Below, piece by piece: positions 16,964-25,350 of a stretch of DNA of 55,779 nt. Both the position numbers and the translations under genes were made by a program. Every line of letters begins with the position of its first letter. Positions within the stretch are counted from its first letter, which is position 1. The stretch spans positions 1-55,779 of the forward strand of contig CANQUH010000006.1 in NCBI GenBank assembly GCA_947626965.1, in the 5' to 3' direction. The notes under the pieces were generated by a model that was not told the origin of the DNA, did no database searches, and saw nothing but the letters and a program-made list of their open reading frames with translations. Source of the stretch: an uncultured Lachnospiraceae bacterium. GTDB lineage: Bacteria > Bacillota > Clostridia > Lachnospirales > Lachnospiraceae.

Positions 16964-18364
16964 TCAGTACGCGTTCTTGTTGATGAATCCCCGGAATACC
17001 GTCATAATCAGTATTTTTATGTCCAGTCCGACCGTCCAGTTCTCAATATAATACAAATCATGATCGATTCTCTTCTTGATCGAAGTATTGCCCCGCAGAC
17101 CGTTCACCTGGGCCCAGCCCGTCATCCCCGGCCGTACCTGATGCTTCACCATGTAGCGCGGGATCTCCTCCCGGAATTTCTCAACAAACTGCGGCCGTTC
17201 CGGCCTGGGACCCACAAGACTCATATCCCCCTTCAGGACATTAAAAAGCTGCGGGAACTCATCGATGCTGGTTTTTCGGATAATCTTTCCCACCTTCGTG
17301 ATCCGGGGATCGTTTTTCACCGTCCAGCCCTTTTTCTCATCTTCCTCTGTCTGCTGTTCCATCGACCGGAATTTATACATCTGGAACGGCTTGTTGTGAA
17401 GGCCGACTCTCTCCTGTTTAAAAATCAGCGGCCCCTTCGAGGTTGTCTTGACCAGAATCGCCGTGACCAGCATGAGCGGCGAAAAAATGATCAGACAGAT
17501 GACTGATCCGCAGATATCCATAATACGCTTTATCATCATATTAAACGTATTTGTCAGCGGAACGTGACGGATATTTATGACAGGAAGCCCCATTAAATCC
17601 TCCGTGTAGGGCTTTGTCGGAATAATGTTTCCGTAATCAGGGATAAACTTCGTGTGTACGCCGGACTTTTCACATATCGCCACAATCCGCTCCAGCTTGT
17701 TGTACTCGTTCAGTCCGAGCGTGATCACGATCTCATCCAGACTGTTCAGCGCCAGAAGCGCCTCCAGGCTTATCAGGGGACCGAGCACACAGACCGTATG
17801 GTACATGGAACCTGCCTGCGCAAAATCATCCAGGATTCCCATGATTTTGTAATTCCACTGGGGATTCTGCTCCACACGCTCGATAAACTCCATCGCCGCG
17901 TGGCTGTAGCCGATCAGAATAATATATTTCCGGTTAAAGCCGCTCCTCTGAAAACGGATCAGCGCCAGACGCACACAGTTGCGCTGAACTACCGTCAGGA
18001 TGATATTGAAACAGATGAATAAAAATATCATCAGACGGGAAATATGCTGCTGACCGACCAGATACAGCAGCGCTGTAAAAGTCAGGCCGCCGATCGCGTT
18101 GGCCTTCAGGACATTGCCGCCTTCCAGCCGCCTTCCCTGGATACGCTTTGAGGCGTAGAGATTGAACGCATAGTACAGCAGCAAAAAAAACGGCACGATA
18201 AATACAAGCGCCATCATGTAGATCTGAACAGGCAGAACGCCGATCGACTCATCGTTGGTGCTTCCCGGTACCAGAAACCATGCGATAACGTAGGACAGCA
18301 CGATTACAAGCGCATCCAGTACAACCTGCAGCCGGTTAAAATATTTCTCATTGTCGTTAATCAA
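16964..18364 (-). CDS. Exopolysaccharide polyprenyl-phosphate sugar transferase (WbaP/CpsE type)
   Basis: 466 aa. Four or five N-terminal membrane helices (about 15-150) are followed by a cytoplasmic Rossmann-like domain (IILIGYSHAAMEFIERV). The C-terminal bacterial sugar transferase domain (about 280-466) has KRIMDICGSV, FKQERVGLHNKPFQMYKFRSM, KTSIDEFPQLFNVLKGDMS, LVGPRPERP and RPGMTGWAQVNG. It puts the first sugar phosphate on undecaprenyl phosphate and so starts each repeat unit. The start appears to be TTG (MINDNEKYFN) with AGGGGTG 7 bases upstream; no ATG fits. It is the sixth gene in transcription order. Confidence 0.93.
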   Translation of the reverse strand: MINDNEKYFNRLQVVLDALVIVLSYVIAWFLVPGSTNDESIGVLPVQIYMMALVFIVPFFLLLYYAFNLYASKRIQGRRLEGGNVLKANAIGGLTFTALLYLVGQQHISRLMIFLFICFNIILTVVQRNCVRLALIRFQRSGFNRKYIILIGYSHAAMEFIERVEQNPQWNYKIMGILDDFAQAGSMYHTVCVLGPLISLEALLALNSLDEIVITLGLNEYNKLERIVAICEKSGVHTKFIPDYGNIIPTKPYTEDLMGLPVINIRHVPLTNTFNMMIKRIMDICGSVICLIIFSPLMLVTAILVKTTSKGPLIFKQERVGLHNKPFQMYKFRSMEQQTEEDEKKGWTVKNDPRITKVGKIIRKTSIDEFPQLFNVLKGDMSLVGPRPERPQFVEKFREEIPRYMVKHQVRPGMTGWAQVNGLRGNTSIKKRIDHDLYYIENWTVGLDIKILIMTVFRGFINKNAY

Positions 18365-18512
18365 AACATTTCACCCCTGTATCCGGCAGAAACTCCGCTC
18401 CCCCGGCCTTCTGCCGCTGTAAATTATGCGGGTCTGCCTCTGTCCGTCCCATGGATGACATCATCCATTTTCCGGCAGTCCCGTTTTCTCCGGTCAGAAC
18501 TCACTCACACGG

Positions 18513-19472
18513 TCAGAAATCCACTATACGGCGAACAACGTTCACCCAGAGCTCCCACTGGATCCTGAAATAGTGAGCAAGATTTTTCTTTTGTACCCTG
18601 ACTTTCCTCTCTCTGCTGCAGAGCCTGATCCCCTTCCCAAGCCCTGTAATATATTCTTTAAAGTACCCTTTCTGCGCAAAAAATATCATTTTTATCAGAA
18701 ATCCCGCGGCCAGAAAAGGGAGATTCAGAAGAATCTGCGGCCACGGCATATTCTTGTAAATCAGATAGATGCTGTTCCGTGAAGAATGGCGGATCTTAAA
18801 CTCATTGTAGACGGAACCGCTCGTGGCGCTTCCCACATGGCGGACGACCGCTTCCGGGATGTAAAGATTCCGATACCCGGCTATCCGTGCGCGGTAAGCG
18901 ACGTCGACATCCTCCAGATACGCAAAATGAACCTCGTCAAACAGACCGATCTCATCGAAGACGGATCTGCGGTAGATCGCCGCCCCGGCGCAGGCGGAGA
19001 ATATCTCGCGCCGTCTGTCATACCTGGCAGACGGCTTTCCCTTGCCCAGGGCATATGCCCAGCCGAGCGCGCAGTAGTAATCTCCTGCGTCGTCCATCTT
19101 CCCCGGGTCATCCATCCGGACCATCCGCGAAGCACAGGAAAAACAGTCCTTCTCCTTCTCCATCGCGGCAGTCAGCTTCTCTACAAAGGATGTCTCGCAG
19201 GCTGTGTCATTATTCAGAAGAATCACATACGGCGTATCCGCCATGCGGATTCCCTCGTTGACCGCGCAGCAGAAACCTCTGTTGGTCTCATACCGGCGCA
19301 CCGTCACCTCCGGATAATGTGATTCCACATAATCAGCGCTTCCGTCCGTAGATCCATTGTCAATCAGAATCACCGAAAAATCCTGCCGGCTCTGCTCCCG
19401 CAGGGAATCCAGACATTCTTTCAGATACCGCATGCCGTTCAGGTTCGGTATAACAATTGTCGCTATCTGCAT
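18513..19472 (-). CDS. Glycosyltransferase family 2
   Basis: 319 aa. ATIVIPNLNGMRYLKECLDSL begins a GT-A fold. VILIDNGSTDGS follows, the metal site is LLNNDTACE, and CAGAAIYRRSVFDEIGLFDE with YLEDVDVAYRARIAG matches the WcaA/rhamnosyltransferase-like branch. A hydrophobic tail (about 240-275, LNLPFLAAGFLIKMIFFA) should hold it to the membrane. It is the fifth gene of the leftward operon, with AGAGG before the ATG and 148 bp to the next gene. Sugar specificity unknown. Confidence 0.88.
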   Translation of the reverse strand: MQIATIVIPNLNGMRYLKECLDSLREQSRQDFSVILIDNGSTDGSADYVESHYPEVTVRRYETNRGFCCAVNEGIRMADTPYVILLNNDTACETSFVEKLTAAMEKEKDCFSCASRMVRMDDPGKMDDAGDYYCALGWAYALGKGKPSARYDRRREIFSACAGAAIYRRSVFDEIGLFDEVHFAYLEDVDVAYRARIAGYRNLYIPEAVVRHVGSATSGSVYNEFKIRHSSRNSIYLIYKNMPWPQILLNLPFLAAGFLIKMIFFAQKGYFKEYITGLGKGIRLCSRERKVRVQKKNLAHYFRIQWELWVNVVRRIVDF

Positions 19473-19567
19473 ATTCTAACCTCTGTACAAAGCCGGCCGC
19501 CATCCGTGCCTTTGCGGGCCGCTGCAAACAATCACGCAAACCGGGAATCACGAATCCCCGCGGACTG

Positions 19568-21553
19568 TCAGTCAGCCCGCAGAGAATAGTTCCATTTCGC
19601 AAGAGAAAAATTCCGGTTGTAATAAGGGTCCCCGTTTTTCAGAATCGATATCCAGCGGGTTCTCATAAATTCGATCTCAGACTGGAATCTGTGGACCTTT
19701 TCAGGCGTATCTTCCATTCCCCTTGTCTTCGATTCATAATGGTACAGCTCCGCATAGGGATCGTAGACCACGAGGTATCCCTTCTCCCGCACGCGAAGAC
19801 AGAAATCAATATCATTGAACGCAACCGCAAGCTTCTCCTCAAACCCGCCGGCCGACTCAAAAGCTTCGCGTCTGACCATCATGCAGGCGGCAGTCACCGC
19901 GCTGAGATCCTGCTGCAGCGACTCCTTGTGGAGATAGCCGCTGTGAGACCGCTTCATCCCGGTAAACATACAGCCGCCGACTCCGCCGATCCCGACGATA
20001 ATTCCCGCGTGCTGAATCGTGTCGTCCGGATAATAGAGACGCACGCCCACAATCCCGGTTCCGGGCCTCTGACAGTGTCCGAGCATCTCATCCAGCCAGT
20101 CCTCGCTGATCACTTCAATGTCATTATTCAGAAATACAAAATAGCTGCCCTTCGCCTGCCGGACCCCAAAATTATTGATCGCGGAATAATTAAACTCTTT
20201 GTTCCAATATACAACACGAATCGAATCTCGTCCATCTATTTCTTTATAGAAAGAAAAAATTTCTTCTGTTTCACTGTTATTTTCTATGATAATAATTTCA
20301 TAGTTCTGATATTTTGTTCTGTTTTTGATAGAATCAAGACATTTCCTGAGCGTTTCCTTCTCATCCTTATTCGGTATGATAATCGACACCAAAGGCTCGC
20401 CGCTGACGTGATAGCGCACCCGGTAAAACCCGAAATCCTTTTTGCAGGAAACTTCTCCGTCCAGCCCGACACGGGAAAGATGCGCCGCAATCGCCCTTCG
20501 TCCCGCTTCATATGCGTACTGCTTGGACAGCGGATTGTCCGCCGTCGACTTCGCATGCGTCCTCCAGTGATACAGCACCCGCGGTATATGGCAGATCCCG
20601 CGTGCCTGTTCAGTACACCTCAAAATAAAATCATAATCCTGCGCCCCTTCATACGTCCCGTCAAAGCCTCCGACACGGGCCAGAAGCTCCCTTGCGCATA
20701 CCAGAAAATGACAGATGTAATTGTTGGAGCGAAGAAGATCCGGATTATAGTCCGGCTTGAGATTCGGCTGAAAATGCTCTCCCTGCTTCTCGCTGAATTT
20801 ATCTTCATCCGTATAGAGCAGTTCCGGCCTGGCGCTTCCCTGAAGCCGGGCCGCCACCTCATACAGCGCGTCCGGCGCCAGCAAATCGTCGTGATCCAGC
20901 AGACCGACGTAATCTCCCGCGGCCATGGCGAGCGCCGCGTTCGTGTTCCCCGCGATTCCGCGGTTTTCTTCCAGAAACAGAACATGAATCCTGGAATCAT
21001 TCCGGGCATATTCTTCGAGGATGGCGCGCCGTCTTTCGGCCCCGGATTCCGGACAGCGTGAAGCTTCCCTTCCAACCGTCTCATGATCCCAGGACTCCTC
21101 CGCGGCAAATTCCACACTCCTGGCCGTTCCCTGATCCCGGGACTTCTTCGCAGCAGATTCTCCACTTTCATCTGTTTCCCGGTTCCGTTTTGCACGGATA
21201 TCTGTCTCCCCGCTCCCGTCCGCCAGACACAGTTCCCAATTCGGATATGTCTGGCCGAGCACCGACTCAATCATCTCCCGCAGGTACTTTTCCGGTGTGC
21301 GGTACACCGGCACCACAACGCTGATCAGCGGCCGCGCGGCAAAATTTCTGCTTCTCTGCGCAGCAAGCTCCGCATCTGAGGCTTTATGTTTTTCATACCA
21401 CGGACCGTAAGGCACTTCCTCCGGTTCCACGCGGTCGCTCAGCCGGATCAGAAATTCCTTCAGCCCAAAATGTTTCAGATATTTTAACCCCTTCTGCATA
21501 TTGTAAGGAGTCAGCTTGCGGATAAAATTCAGACATTTTCTAATATTCATCAT
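19568..21553 (-). CDS. Two-domain glycosyltransferase family 2 with internal repeat insertion
   Basis: 661 aa. The first GT2 domain (about 75-330) has SVVVPVYRTPEKYLREMIES and LLDHDDLLAPDALYE. The second (about 375-610) has SIIIPNKDEKETLRKCLDS and FLNNDIEVI, ending with FNDIDFCLRVREKG. Both carry the GT-A acidic metal site. Residues about 118-172 (RAKRNRETDESGES... to ...CPESGAERRR) form an extra hydrophilic stretch after LADGSGE. The paralogue at 22765 lacks it. It is encoded by a 48-bp direct repeat (21084-21179). Its start overlaps the end of the aminotransferase gene by 14 bases (shared ATGATG), so translation is probably coupled. Confidence 0.9.
   Translation of the reverse strand: MMNIRKCLNFIRKLTPYNMQKGLKYLKHFGLKEFLIRLSDRVEPEEVPYGPWYEKHKASDAELAAQRSRNFAARPLISVVVPVYRTPEKYLREMIESVLGQTYPNWELCLADGSGETDIRAKRNRETDESGESAAKKSRDQGTARSVEFAAEESWDHETVGREASRCPESGAERRRAILEEYARNDSRIHVLFLEENRGIAGNTNAALAMAAGDYVGLLDHDDLLAPDALYEVAARLQGSARPELLYTDEDKFSEKQGEHFQPNLKPDYNPDLLRSNNYICHFLVCARELLARVGGFDGTYEGAQDYDFILRCTEQARGICHIPRVLYHWRTHAKSTADNPLSKQYAYEAGRRAIAAHLSRVGLDGEVSCKKDFGFYRVRYHVSGEPLVSIIIPNKDEKETLRKCLDSIKNRTKYQNYEIIIIENNSETEEIFSFYKEIDGRDSIRVVYWNKEFNYSAINNFGVRQAKGSYFVFLNNDIEVISEDWLDEMLGHCQRPGTGIVGVRLYYPDDTIQHAGIIVGIGGVGGCMFTGMKRSHSGYLHKESLQQDLSAVTAACMMVRREAFESAGGFEEKLAVAFNDIDFCLRVREKGYLVVYDPYAELYHYESKTRGMEDTPEKVHRFQSEIEFMRTRWISILKNGDPYYNRNFSLAKWNYSLRAD
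21084..21179. repeat. 48-bp direct repeat inside a glycosyltransferase gene
   Basis: Two adjacent copies (21084-21131 and 21132-21179) begin TGATCCC(A/G)GGACT and share most of their bases. The unit is 16 codons, so the frame is kept (SAAKKSRDQGTAR and FAAEESWDHETVGR). It sits in the surface stretch of the first GT2 domain. Confidence 0.75.
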
Positions 21554-22670
21554 ACTCCAGCAGACATTTCACAATATATCTGACATCCTCCATGGAGAGA
21601 TTATAAAACATCGGCAGACGCATCAGCCGTTCGCTTTCTCTGGTCGTATAGACGTCCTCGCCCCGGAATTCCCCGAAACGGCGGCCTGCCGGCGACGAGT
21701 GGAGCGGAATATAGTGGAACACACAGTAGACGCCTTTTTCCCGCAGATGGCTGATCAGCTTCGTGCGCGTCTCCAGATTCTTTGCCTTTACATAAAACAT
21801 ATGCGCGTTCGGCGTGCACTCCTCCGGGATATGCGGAAGTTCCAGGCATCCTCTGTCCGCCAGCGGCTGAAGCTTTTCTTTATAATAATCGTAGATCTCC
21901 TGCCGCTTCCGTCCGATCTCGTCCATCTTTTCAAGCTGGGCATACAGATACGCGGCGTTCAGGTCGCTCGGCAGGTAGGAAGACCCGTAGCCGACCCAGG
22001 TATATTTGTCTATCTGTCCCCGGAAAAACTTGCTTCTGTCTGTGCCTTTCTCCCGCAGTATCTCAGCCGGCTCCAGATAACGGTCATCTCCGAACAGAAG
22101 GGCTCCGCCTTCCCCCATCGTATAGTTTTTCGTCTCGTGGAAACTGTAGCAGCCGAAATCCCCGATCGTGCCGAGCGCACGCCCCTTATACCAGGCATTG
22201 ACGCCCTGCGCCGCATCCTCGACTACCTTGAGCCCGTATTTTTTCGCGAGAGCCATGATCGTATCCATCTCACACGATACCCCCGCGTAATGTACCGGGA
22301 CGATCGCTTTTGTTTTTTCCGTAATCGCCGCCTCGATCTTCGTCTCATCGATGTTCATCGTATCCGGACGTATGTCCACAAATACGATCCTGGCTCCCTG
22401 CAGCACAAAAGCGTCGGCGGTGGACACAAATGTATAGGAAGGCATGATGACCTCGTCGCCCGGCTGAATTTCACACAGAAACGCGGCCATCTCAAGCGCA
22501 TGGGTACAGGAAGTCGTCAGAAGGACATTCCCCGCTTTCAGTTTCTCACACATCAGCGCCGAACATTTTTTCGTGAACGGTCCGTCCCCGCAGAGCTTCC
22601 CGTTCCGGATCGCCTGCTGCATATATTCCAGCTCATTTCCAACAAAAGGTGCTTTATTAAAACTGATCAT
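21540..22670 (-). CDS. DegT/DnrJ/EryC1-family aminotransferase (WecE/RffA-like)
   Basis: 376 aa, cytoplasmic, PLP-dependent. It fits dTDP-4-amino-4,6-dideoxygalactose transaminase: MISFNKAPFVGNELEYMQQA, TTSCTHALEMAA, VEDAAQG (PLP-binding Asp) and Lys181 in SFHETKNYTMGEGGAL. The start ATG at 22670 has GGGGGAGAAGATAAG upstream; 19 more codons are open but unlike the family. It should convert a dTDP-4-keto-6-deoxyhexose to the 4-amino sugar (Fuc4N-type) for the polymer. No dTDP-glucose enzymes (rmlAB) are in the window. It is the third gene of the operon and overlaps the next gene by 14 bases. Confidence 0.92.
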   Translation of the reverse strand: MISFNKAPFVGNELEYMQQAIRNGKLCGDGPFTKKCSALMCEKLKAGNVLLTTSCTHALEMAAFLCEIQPGDEVIMPSYTFVSTADAFVLQGARIVFVDIRPDTMNIDETKIEAAITEKTKAIVPVHYAGVSCEMDTIMALAKKYGLKVVEDAAQGVNAWYKGRALGTIGDFGCYSFHETKNYTMGEGGALLFGDDRYLEPAEILREKGTDRSKFFRGQIDKYTWVGYGSSYLPSDLNAAYLYAQLEKMDEIGRKRQEIYDYYKEKLQPLADRGCLELPHIPEECTPNAHMFYVKAKNLETRTKLISHLREKGVYCVFHYIPLHSSPAGRRFGEFRGEDVYTTRESERLMRLPMFYNLSMEDVRYIVKCLLEYDEY

Positions 22671-22764
22671 CTTATCTTCTCCCCCGATCACACATCCCGA
22701 AAGATGTTCACGATCATCATACAGCAAAAGGGGGAAAACTGCAACTAAAAGAATTTGCGCTGTT

Positions 22765-25224
22765 TTATATTTTCAGTGAAAAGTCCGCTTTGTCCAGCGT
22801 CAGGTTCGGATTGTAGTACGGATCCCCTGCCTTCACCTGATCTCCCCACCGTTCCAGGAACAGCGCGATCTCGTTGTTGAAGCGCTCGATTTTCTCCTGC
22901 GTGTTTTCCAGGCCGCGCGACCTGGACTCGTAATGATACAGCTCCGCGTACGGATTGTAGACGATCCGTTTTCCGTACCGGCGCACCTTCATGCAGAAAT
23001 CAATATCGTTGAAGGCAACCTTCAGATCACAGGACATGCCGCCGACTGCCTGGAAAACGGAAGCCTTCACCATCATGCAGGCGGCAGTCACTGCACTGTA
23101 GTCCTGCGCGCAGATGATCCGCGAAAAATACCCGTTATCCCCTCGCTTCTGTCCGATAAATGCATGCCCGGCGATGCCGCCGAAGCCAAGCACCACCCCG
23201 GCGTGCTGTATGACGTTATCCTCGTAGTACAGCCGCGCTCCGACAGCTCCGACCTCCTCAAGCTGGCAGTAACCGAGAAGCTGCCGCAGACAGTCCGGAT
23301 TGATGATCTCCGTGTCGTTGTTCAGCAGAAGCAGATACTCTCCTTTTGCGTAAGCCGCCCCGAAATTATTGACCGCGGAATAATTGAATCCTCCAGGCTC
23401 GTCATAATAAACGACCTGAACTTTGTGATTATCCCGCTCCAGGCGGCGGTACGTCTTAAATGTCTCCGGATCCGTGCTGTTGTTTTCTATAATAATGTAC
23501 TCATAATTGCGGTAGTCACTCTTCTTCTCAATCGAGTGGATACATTTTAAGAGATCTTCCGAATGGTCTTTATTTGGAATCAAAATCGAGATCAGCGGCT
23601 CTCCCTGAATCTCAAACTCTGTCCGGTAAAGTCCAAAATACTCCCCTTCCAGAACCCGGGCGCGAATCCCCAGCCTGTCGTAATGTGCCTGAACGGCACG
23701 CCGCCCCGCGTCAAACGCGTACTGCTTGCTCTCCGGACTTTCCGACGTCGAACCGCTGTGCGCCCGCCAGTGATACAGGATCTTCGGAACATGCGCGATT
23801 TTGTCCTCCGTCGTCTGTTCCGTGCAGCGAAGCACATAGTCATAGTCCTGCGCCCCGTCGAACGCGGAATCCAGAAGGCCGACGCGCTGGCAGAGCTCCC
23901 GCTTCACCATCACCAGATGGCAGAAATAATTCATGCTGCACAGAAGCTCCGGATTGTAATCCGACTTGAAATGCGGCTCGAAATACTTCCTGCCTGTGCT
24001 GTCCACCTTGTCCTCATCCGAATAGAGCAGTTCCACATCCTGCCGCGCATTCAGCAGACTGACGCAGGCAAAGAGCGCGTCCGGGGCAAGCAGGTCGTCA
24101 TGATCCCCAAACAGAAAGAACTCTCCCGTGGCCGCCCGCATGGCCTCGTTTGTATTCGGAGCGATCCGAAGCCGTCTGCGGTTGCGCAGCACCCGGATTC
24201 TGTCATCCTTCCATTCATATTCATCCAGAATCGGGTCGAGCGGAGAGTCCGCCCCACTTCCGTCCGAGAGAATAAGTTCCCAGTTCCGGTACGTCTGCGC
24301 CTCGACTGACGCGATCATCTCTCTCAGATACTTCTCCGGCGTGTAGTAGAGCGGAACCAGAATGCTGATTTTAGGTTCCCAGATGAATGTGCAGTGTCTC
24401 TGCCCCACGAGCTCCTGACTCGTCGTTCCGTATTTTTTCCGCCACTTCTCATAACTGATGCTGTCAGTGCCAAGCACAACATTCGAGACACGCTTTGCAA
24501 ACTGTTTCCCGCCTTTTCGCTGGAAATATGTCCAGCCTTTCTTCACAAGATTGAACAGGTCTTCTCTCCCGGAAAGCATCTTTGCGCAGTTTACCGTATA
24601 GGACGCCGTTTTTCCCCCGCCCCAGATTTCCAGCTGAAGCAGATTCTCCTTTGGCTTTGGAAACAGCAGTTCAAAACCATGCGTCTCCTCAAGCTGCACC
24701 TCCGGATATTCTCCCTGAACATCCATCCGGTGTCCCGACGCGTACTCCGTCCGGACCACCTTTCCCTGGCTGTCAAGAAGCGCCACTTTTGCGTTTTCAT
24801 GCCCGACATACCAGCCGCGCAGCAGATACCGGCCGTCCGGCTGAACGCTCAGGCTTTCCATCCATGAATCCATATGATGCGAAAGCTTCACAAGCGTCTC
24901 TCCCGAAGCCGCATAGATACGCGGACGTTCCCCTTCCTTCAGCAGGACCTGGTTCACCTCAAGTCTTCCCGACCATCCGTATCCCTGCGGCAGTGAGATT
25001 TCAATAAAGTATTCCAGCGGAACATTCGTCTTATAGCGCAGATACTTTTTCGTCACCTCCACGCCCCGCTGGACTCTGACCTCCACCGGAAGCTTCTTTC
25101 TGTCCATCCAGGCCTCAAACCTGGCGTCCCCATCCATGTCATTTTCAATCCATCCCTGGATCACAAGCGTATCCTTTTTCTTCACGTGAAACCTGACCCG
25201 TTCCCTCGTAAACTTTCCGCTCAT
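22765..25224 (-). CDS. Large glycosyltransferase: N-terminal beta-rich region plus two GT2 domains
   Basis: 819 aa. Residues 1-270 contain VRFHVKKKDTLVIQGWIEND and a second similar half; they look beta-rich and have no clear family. A first GT2 domain (about 285-530) has SILVPLYYTPEKYLREMIAS and GDHDDLLAPDALF. A second (about 555-790) has SILIPNKDHSEDLLKCIHS and LLNNDTEIINPD, ending FNDIDFCMKVRRYG. From about residue 285 it is clearly a paralogue of the 661-aa protein encoded two genes downstream. Two active sites suggest successive or alternating sugar additions, as in other two-domain rhamnan-type synthases, but this is inference. GGGAGGAAAAGG precedes the ATG. Confidence 0.9.
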   Translation of the reverse strand: MSGKFTRERVRFHVKKKDTLVIQGWIENDMDGDARFEAWMDRKKLPVEVRVQRGVEVTKKYLRYKTNVPLEYFIEISLPQGYGWSGRLEVNQVLLKEGERPRIYAASGETLVKLSHHMDSWMESLSVQPDGRYLLRGWYVGHENAKVALLDSQGKVVRTEYASGHRMDVQGEYPEVQLEETHGFELLFPKPKENLLQLEIWGGGKTASYTVNCAKMLSGREDLFNLVKKGWTYFQRKGGKQFAKRVSNVVLGTDSISYEKWRKKYGTTSQELVGQRHCTFIWEPKISILVPLYYTPEKYLREMIASVEAQTYRNWELILSDGSGADSPLDPILDEYEWKDDRIRVLRNRRRLRIAPNTNEAMRAATGEFFLFGDHDDLLAPDALFACVSLLNARQDVELLYSDEDKVDSTGRKYFEPHFKSDYNPELLCSMNYFCHLVMVKRELCQRVGLLDSAFDGAQDYDYVLRCTEQTTEDKIAHVPKILYHWRAHSGSTSESPESKQYAFDAGRRAVQAHYDRLGIRARVLEGEYFGLYRTEFEIQGEPLISILIPNKDHSEDLLKCIHSIEKKSDYRNYEYIIIENNSTDPETFKTYRRLERDNHKVQVVYYDEPGGFNYSAVNNFGAAYAKGEYLLLLNNDTEIINPDCLRQLLGYCQLEEVGAVGARLYYEDNVIQHAGVVLGFGGIAGHAFIGQKRGDNGYFSRIICAQDYSAVTAACMMVKASVFQAVGGMSCDLKVAFNDIDFCMKVRRYGKRIVYNPYAELYHYESRSRGLENTQEKIERFNNEIALFLERWGDQVKAGDPYYNPNLTLDKADFSLKI

Positions 25225-25350
25225 CCTTTTCCTCCCGCCGTCCTGCCGGCTGTGTCTCCCCGCCTGTCCGGAGATCTTTCTGATTATGTTCCTACACGGT
25301 TTTCTGCAAAATGCTCCTGTGCGGCTGCGGTCCGCAGCCCGGACGCCGCA

